DNA of 64,000 bases, taken from Isoperla grammatica. Lineage: Eukaryota; Arthropoda; Insecta; Plecoptera; Perlodidae. How positions within the stretch are numbered: position 1 is the first letter of the stretch; each line of letters opens with the position of its first letter. The stretch is from assembly GCA_945910005.1 (NCBI GenBank), contig OX246739.1:34974108-35038107 (forward strand). The letters run 5' to 3'. The notes under the pieces are model-generated. The model ran no database searches, was not told the origin of the DNA, and saw only the letters and a program-made list of their open reading frames with translations. The translations under genes were made by a program, and so were the position numbers. This document shows, in pieces, positions 49,801-60,480 of this stretch.

Positions 49801-52800
49801 ATTCTCTTGCCGCCAGAATGAATCTAGTGTACTTTGTGTGGTCAATACTAGTCGCACATCTGAGATTCTAATCTACTGCCCTTGCATGCACTCTGTTTCA
49901 AAGAATATCAACATATTCCTGGCTATCTTTCATACATTCGTAAAGGCAGTTTATAAATCTCATTAGTTACGCCCACTGCGTTGGAACTTACAGATATCCA
50001 GTCCAAAGTCGTAAATTATCCCTTATTGACCTGTTTCAAGAACACGGTAGGAAATAGAAGTAGACAATTACTTTGGCACTTGTGGAGTAGGCTATTTCGT
50101 AAGCTTCATTGGGCCAACTTACACAATGTCCCCGTACGCCGTATCAACTGCAGCAAAATCAAATAACAATGTTCACTTTTTCAACGTTTAAATGTTTACA
50201 GAACTGCAAACATAAATGAATACCCAACCACAAAGTGAAGAAGGGGATTGCCTAATACACTATTATACTTTGAGTGCTTGTTACTATCCACGTGTGCTAC
50301 TGTGCAATATGCCCAAACACGTTCATGTAACGTCATACTCATAACTTTAATAAGCCAAACGTTATGAAATGTTGATAAGAAGCGTGACGAACACAATATG
50401 TTTGAAACAATAAACAATTTGTACCGGCTGATCTGCCGTGACTGAATCCGACACGTCATAGGCCAAGCGACTACCTAATGGTGGATTCCCGTTTGACCTG
50501 ATGTTCTTTGTCTGGAATCTGATTGGTTCGTGAGTGAGAGCGGCTTTCTGCGCTCTTTGAGAAGGTGGTAGAAAATGATTAGACTGTATTAGTGATGACG
50601 TCAGATTAAAAGGCGGATGAGCTATCTGACTACAAACAACTTTCTGAAACGTAATTATTTAATGTAGTCAACTTCTTTTTCACTGCTTCGTCTGAAAACG
50701 AAATATCTGAATGGATTACTCTCGCTACAATGTTTGCAAAAACAAAACTATCTGTCAACTGTCATGATTGTTTGGAGTCACAACTAATACACGTCTTGTT
50801 GTTTGTCCAATTAAGTACATTTAACAGAATGGTATAATATTATTTTATTAAAAATTATAAACAATTTATGTATATCTCAAACGAAATAATGGTAGGGCCT
50901 ATATATACTAATAGCGGCTCTCGCTAATCTGGGTCTGGGGTAGGAGTTTGTAAGGGTAACTCTGCCAATCGTAAGGGGCGACCTGAGATCCTTCCATTTT
51001 CCTTTTCCTCCTCTTAACCCTCTGAATATGTATCCTTACTAGTAGACTTATTATAGAACTACCATTCCAAGATATGTGACCTTGACTGTGCTAATTAATT
51101 GCAACACACCCGTGTTCATTATCGAGCAATTAACATCGAACGAAAACAATCGACTGTGATTTCATTGACAGCTTCAAGTGTGTAAATTGTTATGAGTGTA
51201 GCAATTAGTTGTGAGAGTTGTTTCCTGCAACAAGATATCTTCAACATGTGTCCTATCAGTCGATATGAAGAATTTAAAAATGATAAGGGAATGTTCAAGT
51301 TCATTTTTAAATACATAAAAATCTCCAAATATTCTAATAAATGATGTTTTTGTATAATATATAGGACTTCACAATTTAGTTTAAATGAAATGTTTTTTAA
51401 TAAAATTAACTGCAATAACAAAATAGTGTGTTTATCAAATTTGGGCTTTAGGTACAAAACCTATAAATGGATTTTAATTTCAATTCAATTGATTTATTAT
51501 TATTTCTACAATACAAGTGTTGTTTAAAATACGTTATTAGTATTATGTCGATTTCACACTCATTATTCTCTCTTATATGCAATTTAACAAGTTGTTTGTG
51601 ACGTCATCATGGCTACCAGGTGCCACTCTGTGCGTGTGCTCGCCAGCTGGATAGCCGTGTGACGTCACATCTTCTACGAGATCCTGAACACAGCGTTCGT
51701 AGCTCGCATATTTTCTAATTTACACTCAAAATATATACTGATCACTCATCAAATAACATTTGATTTACTAACTCAATAAAAGTAATTACTGAGAACGTTT
51801 GATTTCTGCGTAATTGACGGTAGTGTAAGTGTTGTACCTCAATACATTGGTCTGCGGTTTGAGAGTTAGTGTTAGGAAGTCCAAGCTCTGTCAGAAGTTG
51901 CGTAAGGCGCCAATGAATATATTGACTCTATGAATGAAAGGCACAATGGAGGTTGGTTCATAAGTTTTATTTAAGGATTTCTTCAACCCTAGTACATTAA
52001 TATGAAGCCACTAAATGTCACCTTATTTTATAGGCCTAGCTCTTTTTATTACGTTATTCGTTTTTGTCGATATCTGGAGAAAGACAAATTCAAAATTATT
52101 ATTATCTTAGTTAAATTCTATTAAAAAATGTTGTGTTTTACGTTTTCCTATTAATTAACCGGTAAAAGATGTTCTTGTTTATATTGGGAACACAATTTTA
52201 CTTGTGAAACAATCATAAACAATTGGTAAACGCGTTCATTGTTATTTGATTGGTCTCTTAACTACGATGTAATGTCCCGTTTTCTCGCCATTATAATGTG
52301 TGAACATTTCAGGAAACTTTTATATTGAAAATGTTTAAACAAATAAAAAATAAACCATTCAGTAGCCTATACAGAAATCGGTGTCTCTAATTGAGTAGAA
52401 CGAGACACCAAAATGAGAATCCATCGCACTAGCAATATACTTAACCGGTAGAGGCGGCTCAGCGGTAACACGTCAGGCTCTAATTCGGGAGGCCACCGGT
52501 TCCATTCCGGCTACCGGCAATTCCGACTGAATTTTTATCCGAAGTCTTTTTCAGACATACATACGAATGCTGAATGAGAGTCGAGATTTGTTTATGGTTG
52601 CTATGGAGTTTGTTCTTCTTATGGAAAATAGCATGTAATAAAACAATTCCATAGCAACAAATCCTGTACTTGACTTGACACGTGACTCTGCATACGACCC
52701 TCAGGGCCTACTATAACAGCCCTTGGGTATTGCCTCCCAACTTTCCAAACACCCTAACATGTTATTTAGATCTGGTGTGCATTCTGTAACCGGTATTCCT

Positions 52801-52897
52801 ATTGGGATAAATGAATGTTATCCAGACTTACTTGCGTGTCCACCATCGCGTCTGTCCCGGGATCTGTCCCAGTGAAGGCCATGTTGTAGTGACTCAT
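37821..52897 (-). CDS. SLC36/PAT proton-coupled amino acid transporter, copy B (pathetic-like)
   Basis: Ten exons join in phase: 52897-52832, 47293-47238, 45484-45338, 43443-43293, 42589-42468, 41360-41276, 40576-40304, 39463-39285, 38642-38467 and 38068-37821. The total is 1503 nt, or 500 aa. Landmarks are DDYKPHEHREVQHPTT, TM1 LHLLKGSLGTGILAMPLAF (residues ~96-114, His97), YELCKRKKVPSL, VNTFLIIYQLGTCCVYVVFV, ILLLPLILINWIRNLKLLAP, VLPLENNM, ISLYVCIGFFGYLKYG, ITLNLPPGEG, AIDITWNGM and AVAIPNLELFISLFGALCLS. Exons 4-8 have the same lengths and phases as exons 3-7 of copy A, which shows tandem duplication. TM1 is closer to the family norm than in copy A. The 5' exons differ: exon 1 encodes MSHYNMAFTGTDPGTDAM and exon 2 starts ELTGSREERGD. 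Intron 2 is loaded with the 60-bp minisatellite right at the exon 3 acceptor. Confidence 0.91.
39015..39095. repeat. Foldback-related repeat fragment
   Basis: The stretch 'cggaaccaatcaacgtgtgg', with 'cctcatagacggacatg' before it, resembles the 13545 copy. It is intronic in SLC36 copy B. Confidence 0.4.
40685..40772 (-). repeat. tRNA-like sequence (pseudogene or SINE head)
   Basis: On the minus strand it shows 'agctcaatggcttattc' (A-box-like) and 'gtgggttcgaagcccgc' (a perfect T-arm-like stem-loop). Arms for a full cloverleaf are not convincing. It is intronic in SLC36 copy B. Confidence 0.45.
41970..42228. mobile_element. Large near-perfect palindrome (~255 bp)
   Basis: Arms of about 105 bp run from 'tataagacctaattggactg' through 'tacactgttccttgtcacat', 'gcaatatttcgaaccctgat' and 'cagagctcttcaacaggcga', and return in reverse order to 42222. 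The loop is about 40 bp. It lies in an intron of SLC36 copy B and would make a long hairpin in its pre-mRNA. Confidence 0.9.
44020..44200 (-). repeat. Dispersed repeat family R1, inverted copy
   Basis: It contains the reverse complement of the 'catgcac...tgtttcaacgaaaatcaacagattc' block and of the 'accgacctc...atccttatcta' block. It is intronic in SLC36 copy B. Confidence 0.5.
45079..45242. mobile_element. Palindromic element (~164 bp)
   Basis: The left arm 'atgcatagtcgttcctaatg', 'tgctcctcaactcggtcttg', then 'ccaaccaccaatcacagag' is mirrored by 'ctctgtgattggtggttgg', ..., 'gctgagttgaggagcac' and 'gaacgactgtgcat'. It sits under 100 bp from exon 3 of SLC36 copy B, within the following intron. 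Confidence 0.88.
45338..45498 (-). promoter_or_regulatory. SLC36 copy B exon 3 and its authentic acceptor
   Basis: The acceptor TTGGTGTTCCTCAG ends at 45485, and the exon runs 45484-45338 to donor AC|GTGAGT. This choice gives 147 nt with entry and exit phases matching exon 2 (AAACAT|GTAAGT) and exon 4. A second AG at 45465-45466 (GACGTCAG|ATC) would break the phase with exon 2 and is less likely. Confidence 0.7.
45485..46431 (-). repeat. 60-bp minisatellite carrying copies of a 3' splice site
   Basis: Fifteen full units run in register from 45481 to 46380, followed by a partial to about 46431. On the minus strand each unit is an acceptor (TTGGTGTTCCTCAG), then GTTCCCTACTGTGAC, then GTGAGA or GTAAGA. 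The first unit fuses directly to exon 3 of SLC36 copy B, which shares about 26 nt with the array (two substitutions) before diverging. In exon frame every decoy unit reads FPTVT then stop; the true exon reads FPTVTSDLKNG. Confidence 0.96.
47238..47293 (-). CDS. Exon 2 of SLC36 copy B
   Basis: A 56-nt exon lies between a strong acceptor (GTTGCTTGCAG) and a consensus donor (CAT|GTAAGTAC). It encodes ELTGSREERGDLHHGQGN, which aligns with the start of copy A (SRLELTKAAEDGNADSLG). It enters in phase 0 and leaves in phase 2, as exons 1 and 3 require. Confidence 0.75.
47380..47705. mobile_element. Foldback element, same family as 37480-37745
   Basis: The left arm 'atgagaacgcttccaaatat', 'tgaaaaagtgattctgatcc' and 'tgtatcagctac' is mirrored by 'gtagctgatacaaaactaaa', 'gaatcactttttcaatattt' and 'ggaagcgttcttatga'. 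The centre is AT-rich and also partly inverted. It lies in intron 1 of SLC36 copy B. Confidence 0.85.
47835..48010 (-). repeat. Dispersed repeat family R1, inverted copy
   Basis: It reads 'cagtgggtgggaccagtgag', 'gtgtgaaagaacgtcagga' and 'gattttcgtcgaaacagcgtg', the inverse of the plus-strand R1 copies. It is intronic in SLC36 copy B. Confidence 0.65.
48765..48895 (-). CDS. Candidate alternative first exon of SLC36 copy B
   Basis: After an acceptor-like GTTTCTACAG, an ATG at 48859 (context CGAAGATGG) opens 95 nt encoding MASGAKPQPAVAEISSDVHR and LVAQEHLPNRL, ending AC|GTGAAT. It leaves in phase 2 and so could join exon 3 directly, skipping exons 1 and 2. The donor is only moderate and the in-frame stop follows immediately if it is unspliced. 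This is inference from phase and position inside intron 1. Confidence 0.35.
49885..50115 (+). repeat. Dispersed repeat family R1, copy
   Basis: It contains 'catgcactctgtttcaaaga', 'tttcatacattcgtaaaggc', 'tagttacgcccactgcgttg' and 'gtcgtaaattatccc' in the usual order. It is intronic in SLC36 copy B. Confidence 0.65.
51605..51668. promoter_or_regulatory. Paired CRE-like TGACGTCA sites
   Basis: Two GTGACGTCA palindromes lie about 60 bp apart (~51598-51606 and ~51660-51668) in intron 1 of SLC36 copy B. They are upstream of the candidate alternative first exon at 48765. TGACGTCA is the classical CREB/ATF site. A promoter role is speculative. Confidence 0.3.
52443..52760 (+). repeat. tRNA-derived SINE with head, interrupted by a hairpin insertion
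   Basis: The head shows GGCTCAGCGGTAACACG (A-box-like) and CCGGTTCCATTCCGG (B-box-like), then the shared body. At about 52572-52690 an insertion with inverted 'gttgctatgga' and 'tccatagcaac' splits the body, which resumes as 'taacagcccttgggtattgc'. Confidence 0.7.
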
Positions 52898-52935
52898 GAT
52901 CGCCCCTACCTGTTGACTCGACGCTCTGTGTTCGA
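52898..52935 (-). other. 5'UTR part of SLC36 copy B exon 1
   Basis: Upstream of the ATG (52897; context GCGATCATGAG), the sequence runs back to an acceptor (TTCTGTTGTAG), which suggests a further non-coding exon to the right. Confidence 0.5.
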
Positions 52936-54290
52936 CTACAACAGAACCAACACATTTCAATCAGAACTCGGTCACTGATAAGGGAGATACTTCGTCGACA
53001 CTCGATACGATTCGGTTTCGGTTTATATCAGAGCTGCTGGACAACATCAACCAGGGCCATGTCAAGAAGAGATTAAATTTACGGTCTCCTAAAAGAGTCG
53101 TGTATACTGTATGATATATAGCAGATAGCTATTTTTTAATTGAAGAACAATTTATTTAATCATTTATTTAGACCCCAGTGTTATATTTTATTCTTTAGTA
53201 CGGTAATAATAGTTTTTGTTTGTTTCCTATGTTTTCGCTTAATGACATATTATTATGCTGCATGTAAACATTTAATATTCAAAAAAATGTATAAACAATA
53301 CAAATTGCATGCAGTGTGTATGAAATTACCAGTGGGTAAATAGCTCGTATCAGTTAATAATACGACATTGGAAATATAGAATTTTGAACTGAAACCTATA
53401 TGGTTTCTTTGGAGAGTGGTAATTGGTATATATATAGAGAGCATATTGAATTTGTTATCTGTAAAGTGTGTTCTTCTCTCGTAGTTTCTTTTATTATAGC
53501 ACATTTTATTTACATTATAAACAATACTTATATTGTATACATATTACATAATGGTTGTTAAAAAGTTAACTGAGTTGTTACTTGTTGGTAGCTCGTAGGG
53601 CTTAGGTTATAAAAATTCGAATACAAATATAGATATTGCGAGTTTATATTGATGCGTGGGTAGGTCGACCACGATTGAGGTAAACTCTTAAATTTGTAAA
53701 TAACAATTAATTAGTGTCTAGATGTCCTTGAGTGGTTGAAACTCTCTCCTAAGTGAAAGTCATTATTCACAAAGTCAATACTTATTTTAAAAATAGGATT
53801 TAGAAATCAATTAAATATACCTGTACTGCAATGGAATCTCTTCTATAACTTACCATTGTTACAAAAATGAAGTTCTTTTTTTTAAGTTAATGAGCAATGA
53901 TTAATTTAGATGATTCTGATCGGAATATAGATGCTCTAATCTAATATTTAAAAATATTGATTGAAAACAGTTGTTTACTGTGTCTGCGTATAAAATATCA
54001 CGTTTGTCTTACAGAAGCTGTTTACCTGCGATTCATGGCGTCATTGCTAGTTACCTATCTTTTCTTCACTGGTGACACTATTGAACTATACTTGCTTGTT
54101 TATTTACATTCTAACACGTGTATGTTCTGAGGTTATGTCACACGACGTCCGATCTACAGTTATACAAGACTGTAAGTTAGATTTATACCAATATTAATAG
54201 TGTTTACAAAATTGCAGTTAACATTTTCTATTGATTAAATATGACCGATTTCCAGATAACAATTCACTGCACTGCACACTCACGTGTGAA
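52936..54290. other. Upstream flank of SLC36 copy B
   Basis: It should hold or lead to the promoter of copy B. I see no confident non-coding exon, TATA box or repeat in this AT-rich stretch. Confidence 0.3.
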
Positions 54291-54299
54291 ACGAGTGCC

Positions 54300-54620
54300 A
54301 ACTGTGTTCACCTCAATGCAGAGTTACACACACGATATGGTGCGGTGGGAGGTGAACGACTGGAGAATATGTTATTGGACGGAACTTGTGGTTACAGAAG
54401 GTATGGCGCTGTAGCCAGTTCTTTTTTTAAACTTTTTAATTATGTAATTTTCTCTTTGTTTTTTTGTTATACTTGCATATGTATTATGTATTATATTTTA
54501 TTGTAACTATTATTACTTACTACTGTCTCCTGTATGTGTTTTATTGTATTGTATTATGTTTGCACTAGTGGGATTTTGATATCCTGTTTGCAAATAAAGG
54601 CATTATTATTATTATTAAAT
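54300..54620 (+). repeat. Possible non-LTR retrotransposon 3' tail
   Basis: A T-rich, low-complexity segment ends 'gcaaataaaggcattattattatta', like the tails of LINE-type elements. A similar ending, 'aaaaataaaggcatccattcatt', occurs at ~54890. No reverse transcriptase domain is visible. Confidence 0.4.
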
Positions 54621-55234
54621 ATTTTTGTAAAAAAAGGAGTATTCTGAAGTATTATTTGTTGGAAAAAAGTATATTGATGATGGAGTCGAAGAAAATCCAT
54701 ATCTTACGTGAAACGAAACTGACCCAACTTATGTAACTTATGTAAGTTAGTTATATTGTTTATATCTCAATGTTAATTGTCCGTAAGATAATAAAATTGT
54801 GTTGTGTGTGTAGCAAAACATATTCATTTGGACTCAATCATTATGAATTTGAAGCCATCAGGCATAGATGCTATAATATAATTATAACACAAAAATAAAG
54901 GCATCCATTCATTGTTCATTCATACGTCATTATCGGTACTTGATTTCTATAGGAATTAGGTTGAGCGGACATAGTTAATCTTGGTTGCCCTTCATCTGAT
55001 AATAATCATTTGCTTTTTTGGTATTATATTTCGGAAGTTGGCAAGGCCAAATGCTACTTAGAAACCCTCGATCATATCCCCTCCACTTTGCTACATAAAC
55101 TCAGTGTTGTTAGAAGGGGGAGGAGAGACAGAGAGGTTAGACCTAATTTGCTCATAACCAGATTTCATGACCTCCTATTCGCTAAATACAATTTATTTAA
55201 TCGCCCAGCCACAGCTGCTCCACAGAAGCAATTG

Positions 55235-55300
55235 TTAATAGCCCACTGTCCTGATCGCGACATCCGAAAGGGCGTGGGTTCGAATCCCACACGAAGCACA
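55235..55300 (+). repeat. tRNA 3'-half-like sequence
   Basis: It contains GTGGGTTCGAATCCCAC, a perfect T-arm with loop, followed by acgaagca. No matching 5' acceptor strand, D-arm or anticodon arm can be placed, so it is a tRNA relic or SINE piece. Confidence 0.4.
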
Positions 55301-55319
55301 ACTTTTACTGATTTGCTTG

Positions 55320-57300
55320 CTCATCAATATGAATATACAAAGTGAATTTAATTATTTTTCAAATAATATGATTGTAAAATATATCTGGAAATAGAGTAAA
55401 ATACAGTATACTTGAGTTGGAAATGATTGTTGGGGATTGGTTTAGTATCACACACACAACATCATATTCATATCATATCATATCATCAACACAGCATATT
55501 TTATGAACATCACTGTGTGTGTGTGTGAGTCCCAAGTGACACAATTTTGTGATTTTTAGATAAAATGTTTTAAAATATCTACACTATCAATTATGGCTAG
55601 TTTGTTACAATATTTCACTCACAACAACACATAATCGAGACGAAAAATTGAAATCATGCAGAATTACCTTAAATTCAATACTAAATAATTTATATCATTT
55701 TATGCCTTTATTTATTATTACTAGCTGCACTGCAAACTTTGTTCTTATAAAACTTAGGTATCTGTTCAAGGAAGATTGAATGTGCATTTATGTTAATCCT
55801 AATCATTCTGTTATGTGACTTGGATATTCCAAACTTCACTGATAAGTAAAGATATATTGTATCAGTTAATATGATACTGATGACTCGTTTGCACTGATTG
55901 CTTTCGTCAGACTGATTAATCGATTCTTGTCGAGTGGTTTACTGATTGACTGGATAACTTGCACTTGCTTCAATCGATGGCACCGTCTCGCCGCTCAACA
56001 GATAGTGAATAATCATTGGATCAATAAACTATTCCACAAGTTGTTAATTTTGAATGCGCAATCAATTTAATTACATTTTAATTATACATGCTCGTAGTTT
56101 GTAGTTTGTTTGGCAGTCATATTTTCCGCTTTATTAATAATATCGCCATCGGTGTGTTTCCGACTGTGATGAAATCTGTGATTTAATGTGGGTCCAAGTC
56201 AGTTACAAAACTTATTTACCATCACTGTCTGAGTACGTTTGGATGAAATCACAAACCAGACAGTCACTCTCTCGCTCAAAGCTGAAATTTTGAACGTTTT
56301 ACGAAATATTTAAATTATGTTGTCTGCACTTTCTACAGATACATCATAATTAACTCCCATTGAACCATATATTGTAGCGTTAGTGTAGTATAGTATTTTA
56401 TTTTATTATTTGGTGTTGAACAATATAGGCCTACTTGTTAACTACGTTATATGACGTCGGGGGTTGATGGGAGGAAAGCGACAAAAACATTTTGTTTCAA
56501 ACTAGTTGATCAATTATTAAGTAGTAACCTACTTTTTACTTTTAGGAAAAATTACCTCTATTGTTCAAAGTGTCTTACGATAGAAACGCTGGACGCGGGG
56601 AAGGGTGGGGGGAGGGGGGGGGGGGTTATTGCGCGGGCAAAACCGCCACTTAAATCGTATATATCTCGTTATTTTTTCGCGCAAAACGAACTTTTAAAGA
56701 AACTTTCAAAGGAACTTTTAAATTGCAGGAACGTAGGAAAGTTCCTTATTTTTTTGAGGAACTGTAACTTTTATAAGTTTTTTTCAAACGCAGAGTAATA
56801 TTTAACTTTTTAAAGTTAATTTTTTTGGCGAACTTACCCAACACTGGTATATCCGGGCAGCTCGTTGTATTGTACACTATACGAACACATGTGTTTGTAG
56901 ATTGATCAGACACAAACGCTACAACAACGTACCTGTGAGAAATACGATATACGGTCCGAGTCCATCATATTATGGTGTATTTATTGCGCCGAGCAAGAAG
57001 CAGTCGTTTCGACCGCCCTCACTAATTACACCTCAGCCACTTATCTTAAGTGGAACTTTCCACCAGACCAGACGATGTAAGAATGTAATTACAAAGCCAT
57101 TCAATAGAAAGAATCACTTTGTACATATTGTCAAGTGCGCCGCAATAGAAAAAAATCGATGTCTAATTATTTTTTGTGTAACTTAGTTAAATTTTTTAAA
57201 TTAAACATGATTCACGTTTCCGTGGTAACGCGACCTGCGATGCATGAAGTGACCATGTACATTATTTCGGTTCCTATTGTTATCCTCTGTATTCAGTATG
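55320..57300. other. Intergenic AT-rich stretch
   Basis: It holds a G-rich run at ~56597-56628 and otherwise nothing I can identify as a gene or repeat. Confidence 0.35.
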
Positions 57301-57315
57301 GGCAGGGAAAATGAC

Positions 57316-58138
57316 TGTGCGTTGCATTAGAATTACAAGGTTCTATCTACTCATTGGGTGATTGTTCAGGAAAGGGTTTTCTAAAATCCATTGTCTAGAT
57401 ATGTAGTATTTTAATGAAATAATTGCGTGAAATAATTCACAATGACTACTTGTATGATGTTTATTGATTTTAGAAATACATTTATCATGTAAGTGCACTT
57501 TTAGTCAGTAAATAATCAATATTAAACTTCAGATAGAACTCTGTTAGCCTGAAGTGGCTACTTATAGGCCTACATCAGAAAATTACAAAGTTCTATCTGT
57601 TTTCAAAGTTTTTTCAAGTGGTTATGAAATTAGGTATGTGATTGTTCATATATTTGACAGGCTTTTTAGAGTTAGATTGAATTATAATTGATTATAATTA
57701 ACATTGTGCTTTGTGAATGACACAATTGAATGTAATATCATACATAGCGACAAGAAGTCACAAAATCCCAGCAAGGAAACCTATTTTTGTCCAAACATTT
57801 GGTTGAAATAAGTTAGTAGGAATAGTAAAACAATCTCCACTGATTTGTGGTTGGTTTTCCGGTTTGTAACATACACTTTCATTGGTTTACGTAAATATTG
57901 AAGCCAATAGAAAGCCAGAATCCAGAAAAAATATGTAGATAGAACCTTGTAGTTCTGCAAAACATCAGTGAAGGCAGATAGAACTTTGAAATTATCCCAA
58001 TAGTAAAATATATGACCGCTAGAATGCACTGTAGACAGAAATTATTGATACTGTAGGTAAAGTAGAATACAGTAAAACCAAAATATGAAAAATTTAAAAA
58101 ATGCGAGATAGAACCTTGTAATTCTAATGCAACGTGTG
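57316..58138. mobile_element. TIR element (~820 bp) with repeated internal motif
   Basis: Terminal inverted repeats 'cgttgcattagaattacaag', gttctatct and the mirrored 'agatagaaccttgtaattct', aatgcaacg bound this unit. The motif 'agatagaac(c/t)ttg' or its inverse recurs inside at about 57527, 57585, 57938 and 57978. No transposase ORF is present, so it would be non-autonomous. Confidence 0.85.
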
Positions 58139-58139
58139 G

Positions 58140-60160
58140 CCTCGTCAGCCTTTGTAATTATTTTTTTATTTATAAAATTTGTTGTGTAAAAGAAAAGTAC
58201 ATTTCGCTACATAATTAAGACCAAATGTGTTTTATGCAACGAACGGAATAAATAGAAAATAAATAATGGCATAACATAATTTAAATCATAAATATTTTAT
58301 CTCAAAAGTAAGACCATTCTTCCTTCTTCTTGATGCTTTCTCATCAGGACTGTCTCTCTTCAATTCGTCAGTTATTCCCCTTTACTTTCCCGCCGATTGA
58401 AATGGTATTCAAGAAACCTGGAACGAAACGCATCTCTTTGCTAAAATGTTTGGCCCATTTGATCATTAATGGCTCTCGTGTGTCTGCTGTCGACTTTTCT
58501 GCATTCATTATGATGCTGTATATCCTATCGTCCATATTGTAGGAGTGCCGACAGCAGCAGTGTCAGGCGCGACATCTATCTCGCCATACCTCGATACTTC
58601 AACCTAGTGAATTAGTTGGGGAGCACTATCCGAAGAGGGATGTATGTTCGAAGAAAACATTGGAGAAAGTTATGTCAGTATTTCCGGTGGGGAGCGTTAA
58701 ACCTGCGACCTTCCGGATCAAATTAGAGTATCGTGTGGTATATTTCTGTATTTTGCTTTGGCTACATTACATAATGTATACAAATACATAAAAAATAACA
58801 ATAACAATCTGCTCGACTGTGGCGCGATCTGTGGAGAAAGTCGCGAAGAGCATAGCAAAGCAGGCGTCTTCTTAAATTCTCACTTTATGATTTGTAGTCG
58901 TTTTCATTATCCATTTAGATTTTGTGTTTTAGTTTCATTTATATATATTATGTATTATAATATTATTTACAAAATTAATTGGCGTTTATTGTATAATTGT
59001 AATTGATATTATTGTTGATGAAGGGCGACATTGTCCTTGTGTTCAGTCTGTTAATGGCAATGTTTTGTCTATGTTCTCAGTTCTCACGTGAAGTAGTAGG
59101 ACAGACTTCCGTTGATTGATTGCTGGTAGGTCGGCGAATACAATATGGTAATCTCGATAGGAAATTGATAAAAGTGATGCACATGTAAAACGGCAGAAAT
59201 TCACTTCATTAGTATTGAGTGCACCACGAATCGTGAGTGTAATATCTATTTTAATAATACTTGAGTCAAGTGCTGCGCCAATATTTGGTGCTTCGATTAA
59301 AACGTTGCTGTTGGATATTTCCGTCTAAAAAATCTAACTTTCGGGCTTATTGCACGCTGAACATTAAATTAAAACCAGGAGAAAGTGATATAGTTATGTT
59401 GTGTGTGCATGAACCTATTCCACGCAAAGCCTGATTTTGTCGCAATGAAGGAAAGTATAATGTGGTATAATTGAGCATCTCCGGTGTTTGTAGATGTTAT
59501 ACCTTGTTTGTCACTCTGTAAATCGCGCCCTACATTTGATTTGATAAGCTGTTTCAGACGCGGCATCTGAAAGCGTTTGTATGCTAACCAGATCATCACG
59601 CAGGTGCCTGATAAGAACATGAACTCCAATTATCTGTCAAAATGTCTCAGATTATAACATATAAATAAAAAGGTCGAGTGGTTTTAAAGTGATACGTGGA
59701 GATTTCGTTCGGCGACACAAAAACCCCTTTGTTCACAGTCAATACCAGTTTTTTCTTTTTGTGATATTGATATTTTAACAGTATCGTCGAATCGTTTAGA
59801 AGCCTCGTACGATAGGCAGGGTATTCTACCCCTGGCCCAAACGGGAGCTCAATATTTGGGGGCCCGAACGTCTTGTACCAATTCCATACATGAGTGCATA
59901 TTTTATAAGCAAAGAAATGTAAGTTCTGGTATTCAGAAAATAAAATAACCTACGTAAAGAACAACAAATTACTACAGAGACCATTTTCTAAACTCCAAGG
60001 AACCATTCTAGTGTATTTTCAGCGTTATAACCTTTAGACCTTCAAGGACAACAATACACAACAACTTTAAAAAAAGTGAAATGGTTTCCTGAGATGATCA
60101 TTTTATTTGTATACATCATTGAACCTTGGTAGAACATTCTAAAACCATTTTTAGGTTGGT
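58140..60160. other. Intergenic stretch with a SINE-like relic
   Basis: At 58655-58740, on the minus strand, 'ccggaaggtcgcaggttta' and 'ccaccggaaatactgacata' resemble the SINE head-body junction. Small frames at 58330-58542 and 59369-59629 have no recognised domain or splice context. Confidence 0.35.
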
Positions 60161-60164
60161 CTTG

Positions 60165-60480
60165 CACTAGTTCCGAATTTCGTAGAGCAGTTTCTTTGCC
60201 GTCACTGTCGACGAATTAATAGCCGGGCTACAAATACATTCGTTGAAAGGGGTTGTTATCGGACAGACAGACACAGCGCAATGTAGCCAGTCTCTCTCAC
60301 CATGCTCCCACAGACCGAAAGCAACAAAAACATTGGCCATACTCTTCACCAAACAGATCCTTATGAACAAATGGTTTCGCTGTGGGTAATGGAAACACCT
60401 GCTTTTGTCGACAACATCTTTTATTTCTGATGATCATAGCTTTATTACCACTTGGGACTACATGGCTAAGTATATAAAAA
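60165..60480 (+). repeat. Dispersed repeat family R2, copy 2
   Basis: It shares 'gtagagcagtttctttgccg', 'gccagtctctct', 'caacaaaaacattg', 'aacacctgcttttgtcgaca' and 'catcttttatt' with 19300-19570. Confidence 0.65.

Noticed and set aside
55235..55300. Functional tRNA gene
   Set aside because: Only the T-arm is convincing. No acceptor stem partner, D-arm or anticodon arm can be placed.
55010..55345. 111-codon open frame on the plus strand
   Set aside because: It runs through the tRNA-like relic, lacks any known domain and has no splice context.
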